Source: Bacteroidota bacterium (lineage in GTDB: Bacteria; Bacteroidota; Bacteroidia; UKL13-3). From it: a stretch of DNA of 14,275 bases. Of this stretch, positions 13,587-14,275 are shown in pieces; position 1 is the first letter of the stretch, and each line of letters starts with the position of its first letter. Position numbers and translations under genes: made by a program. The notes under the pieces were generated by a model. That model did not search any database, was not told where the DNA came from, and saw only the letters and a list, made by a program, of their open reading frames with translations. The stretch lies in the NCBI GenBank assembly GCA_018883485.1, contig VEQB01000021.1:1-14275 (forward strand), given 5' to 3'.

Positions 13587-14275
13587 ATGGTGGCAGAAAC
13601 AGTTAATAGAGTAGTTGGTGTTACTTGTTTTCATTGTGGCGATAAATTGCTTAAGGTAAGTATTTTTTTTGATGACAAATCTTTTTGTTGCCAGGGTTGC
13701 CAAAGGGTTTATGAATTGTTGGCAAGTAATAATATGTGCGATTATTACAGCCTTGCAGATACTCCCGGCCTTACGCGTAAGTATCCTGTTTCAAGTGTAA
13801 AATTTGCTTACCTAGAAGATGCCGAAATTGAAAGGCAGCTATTAGATTATAAAGATGCTAAGCAGGCCAAAATAACCTTACATATTCCAACTATGCATTG
13901 TAGCAGTTGTATTTGGCTGCTCGAAAGTTTGTATAAATTAGAAAAAGGGATTTCCTTTTCTCGGGTAGATTTTCTAAAAAAACAACTCTCTATTACATAT
14001 GAAATTCAACACACATCCTTGCGCAAAATTGTTGAATTATTGAGTACTTTAGGTTATGAACCTTCTTTGAGTTTAAGTCATTTAGAAGAAACAAAGGTTC
14101 AGGTAAACAATAAAAAATTATTGTACCAATTAGGTGTGGCAGGATTTAGCTTTGGAAATATTATGCTCATTAGTTTTCCAGAGTATTTTGGTTTAGATAG
14201 CAGTTCAACTGCTTCCTTTTCTCCTTTATTTGGATACTTAAATATGGCATTGGCCATGCCTGTTTTCTTATATAG
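13587..14275 (+). CDS. ccoI: Copper P-type ATPase of the CcoI/FixI type, N-terminal part
   Basis: The ATG at 13587 opens 229 codons that run off the window; the pump core is not seen. Residues 9-45 form the cysteine-rich metal-binding domain of FixI/CcoI ATPases: VTCFHCGDKL (Cys14, Cys17) and FCCQGCQRVYELL (Cys34, Cys35, Cys38). An HMA domain follows at about 97-165 with MHCSSCIWLLE, its CxxC being Cys105 and Cys108. The first membrane helix starts near 181 (QLGVAGFSFGNIMLISF) and another near 215-229. This domain order is characteristic of ATPases that export copper for assembly of cbb3-type cytochrome c oxidase rather than for detoxification; that is family knowledge. It is 4 nt behind the stress-protein gene; ccoS and ccoNO would be expected to the right but are not visible. 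Confidence 0.9.
   Translation, partial: MVAETVNRVVGVTCFHCGDKLLKVSIFFDDKSFCCQGCQRVYELLASNNMCDYYSLADTPGLTRKYPVSSVKFAYLEDAEIERQLLDYKDAKQAKITLHIPTMHCSSCIWLLESLYKLEKGISFSRVDFLKKQLSITYEIQHTSLRKIVELLSTLGYEPSLSLSHLEETKVQVNNKKLLYQLGVAGFSFGNIMLISFPEYFGLDSSSTASFSPLFGYLNMALAMPVFLY

Overview
The window looks like chromosomal DNA of a member of the Bacteroidota. Supporting signs are a secreted protein with a type IX secretion (T9SS) C-terminal sorting domain, a PorT-like outer-membrane beta-barrel protein, a Bacteroidota-type M49 lipoprotein peptidase, a TIGR02757/DUF2400 protein, AT-rich DNA with few strong Shine-Dalgarno sequences, and several exact matches to the Bacteroidota promoter consensus (-33 TTTG, -7 TAnnTTTG). 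It is mostly ordinary housekeeping DNA. No RNA gene, insertion sequence, phage gene or CRISPR array was seen.

Layout. 1-748 (-): start of an isocitrate dehydrogenase gene, cut by the window edge. 836-1028 (+): a small unknown reading frame that is shifted, or recoded, at CTT TAA. 1006-1458 (-): a stand-alone SET-domain protein, divergent from aroQ at 1549-1971 (+). A shared hairpin at 1981-2003 separates aroQ from the converging operon murB - rlmD - unknown 122-aa gene - family 2 glycosyltransferase (5846 down to 2028, minus strand, junctions of 1-3 nt or a 1-nt overlap). 5916-8626 (-): a dipeptidyl-peptidase III lipoprotein followed by an outer-membrane beta-barrel protein, probably one transcript. 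8665-9438 (+): DUF2400 protein. 9476-11916 (+): a T9SS-secreted protein whose stop overlaps the start of an M61 peptidase (ATGA). 11944-14275 (+): a Crp/Fnr regulator, a degenerate tandem universal-stress protein and the start of a CcoI/FixI-type copper P-type ATPase.

How the parts work together. The right end looks like the front of a cbb3 cytochrome oxidase (microaerobic respiration) locus. The regulator has cysteines placed suggestively like those of FNR, including one that aligns with FNR Cys122. The 91-bp gap before the stress-protein gene holds a near-consensus FNR box (TGAT-AAAA-ATCA), a second inverted repeat and an exact -7 element. The ATPase would supply copper for oxidase assembly, and the oxidase subunits would be expected beyond the right edge. 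The murB operon combines peptidoglycan precursor synthesis, 23S rRNA methylation and a glycosyltransferase.

The least explained items are the CTT TAA frameshift candidate, the FNR-like box and cysteine pattern, the PDZ-less cytoplasmic M61 protein coupled to a secreted protein, and the near-leaderless promoter in front of that pair. None of these amounts to a clearly new system on sequence alone.
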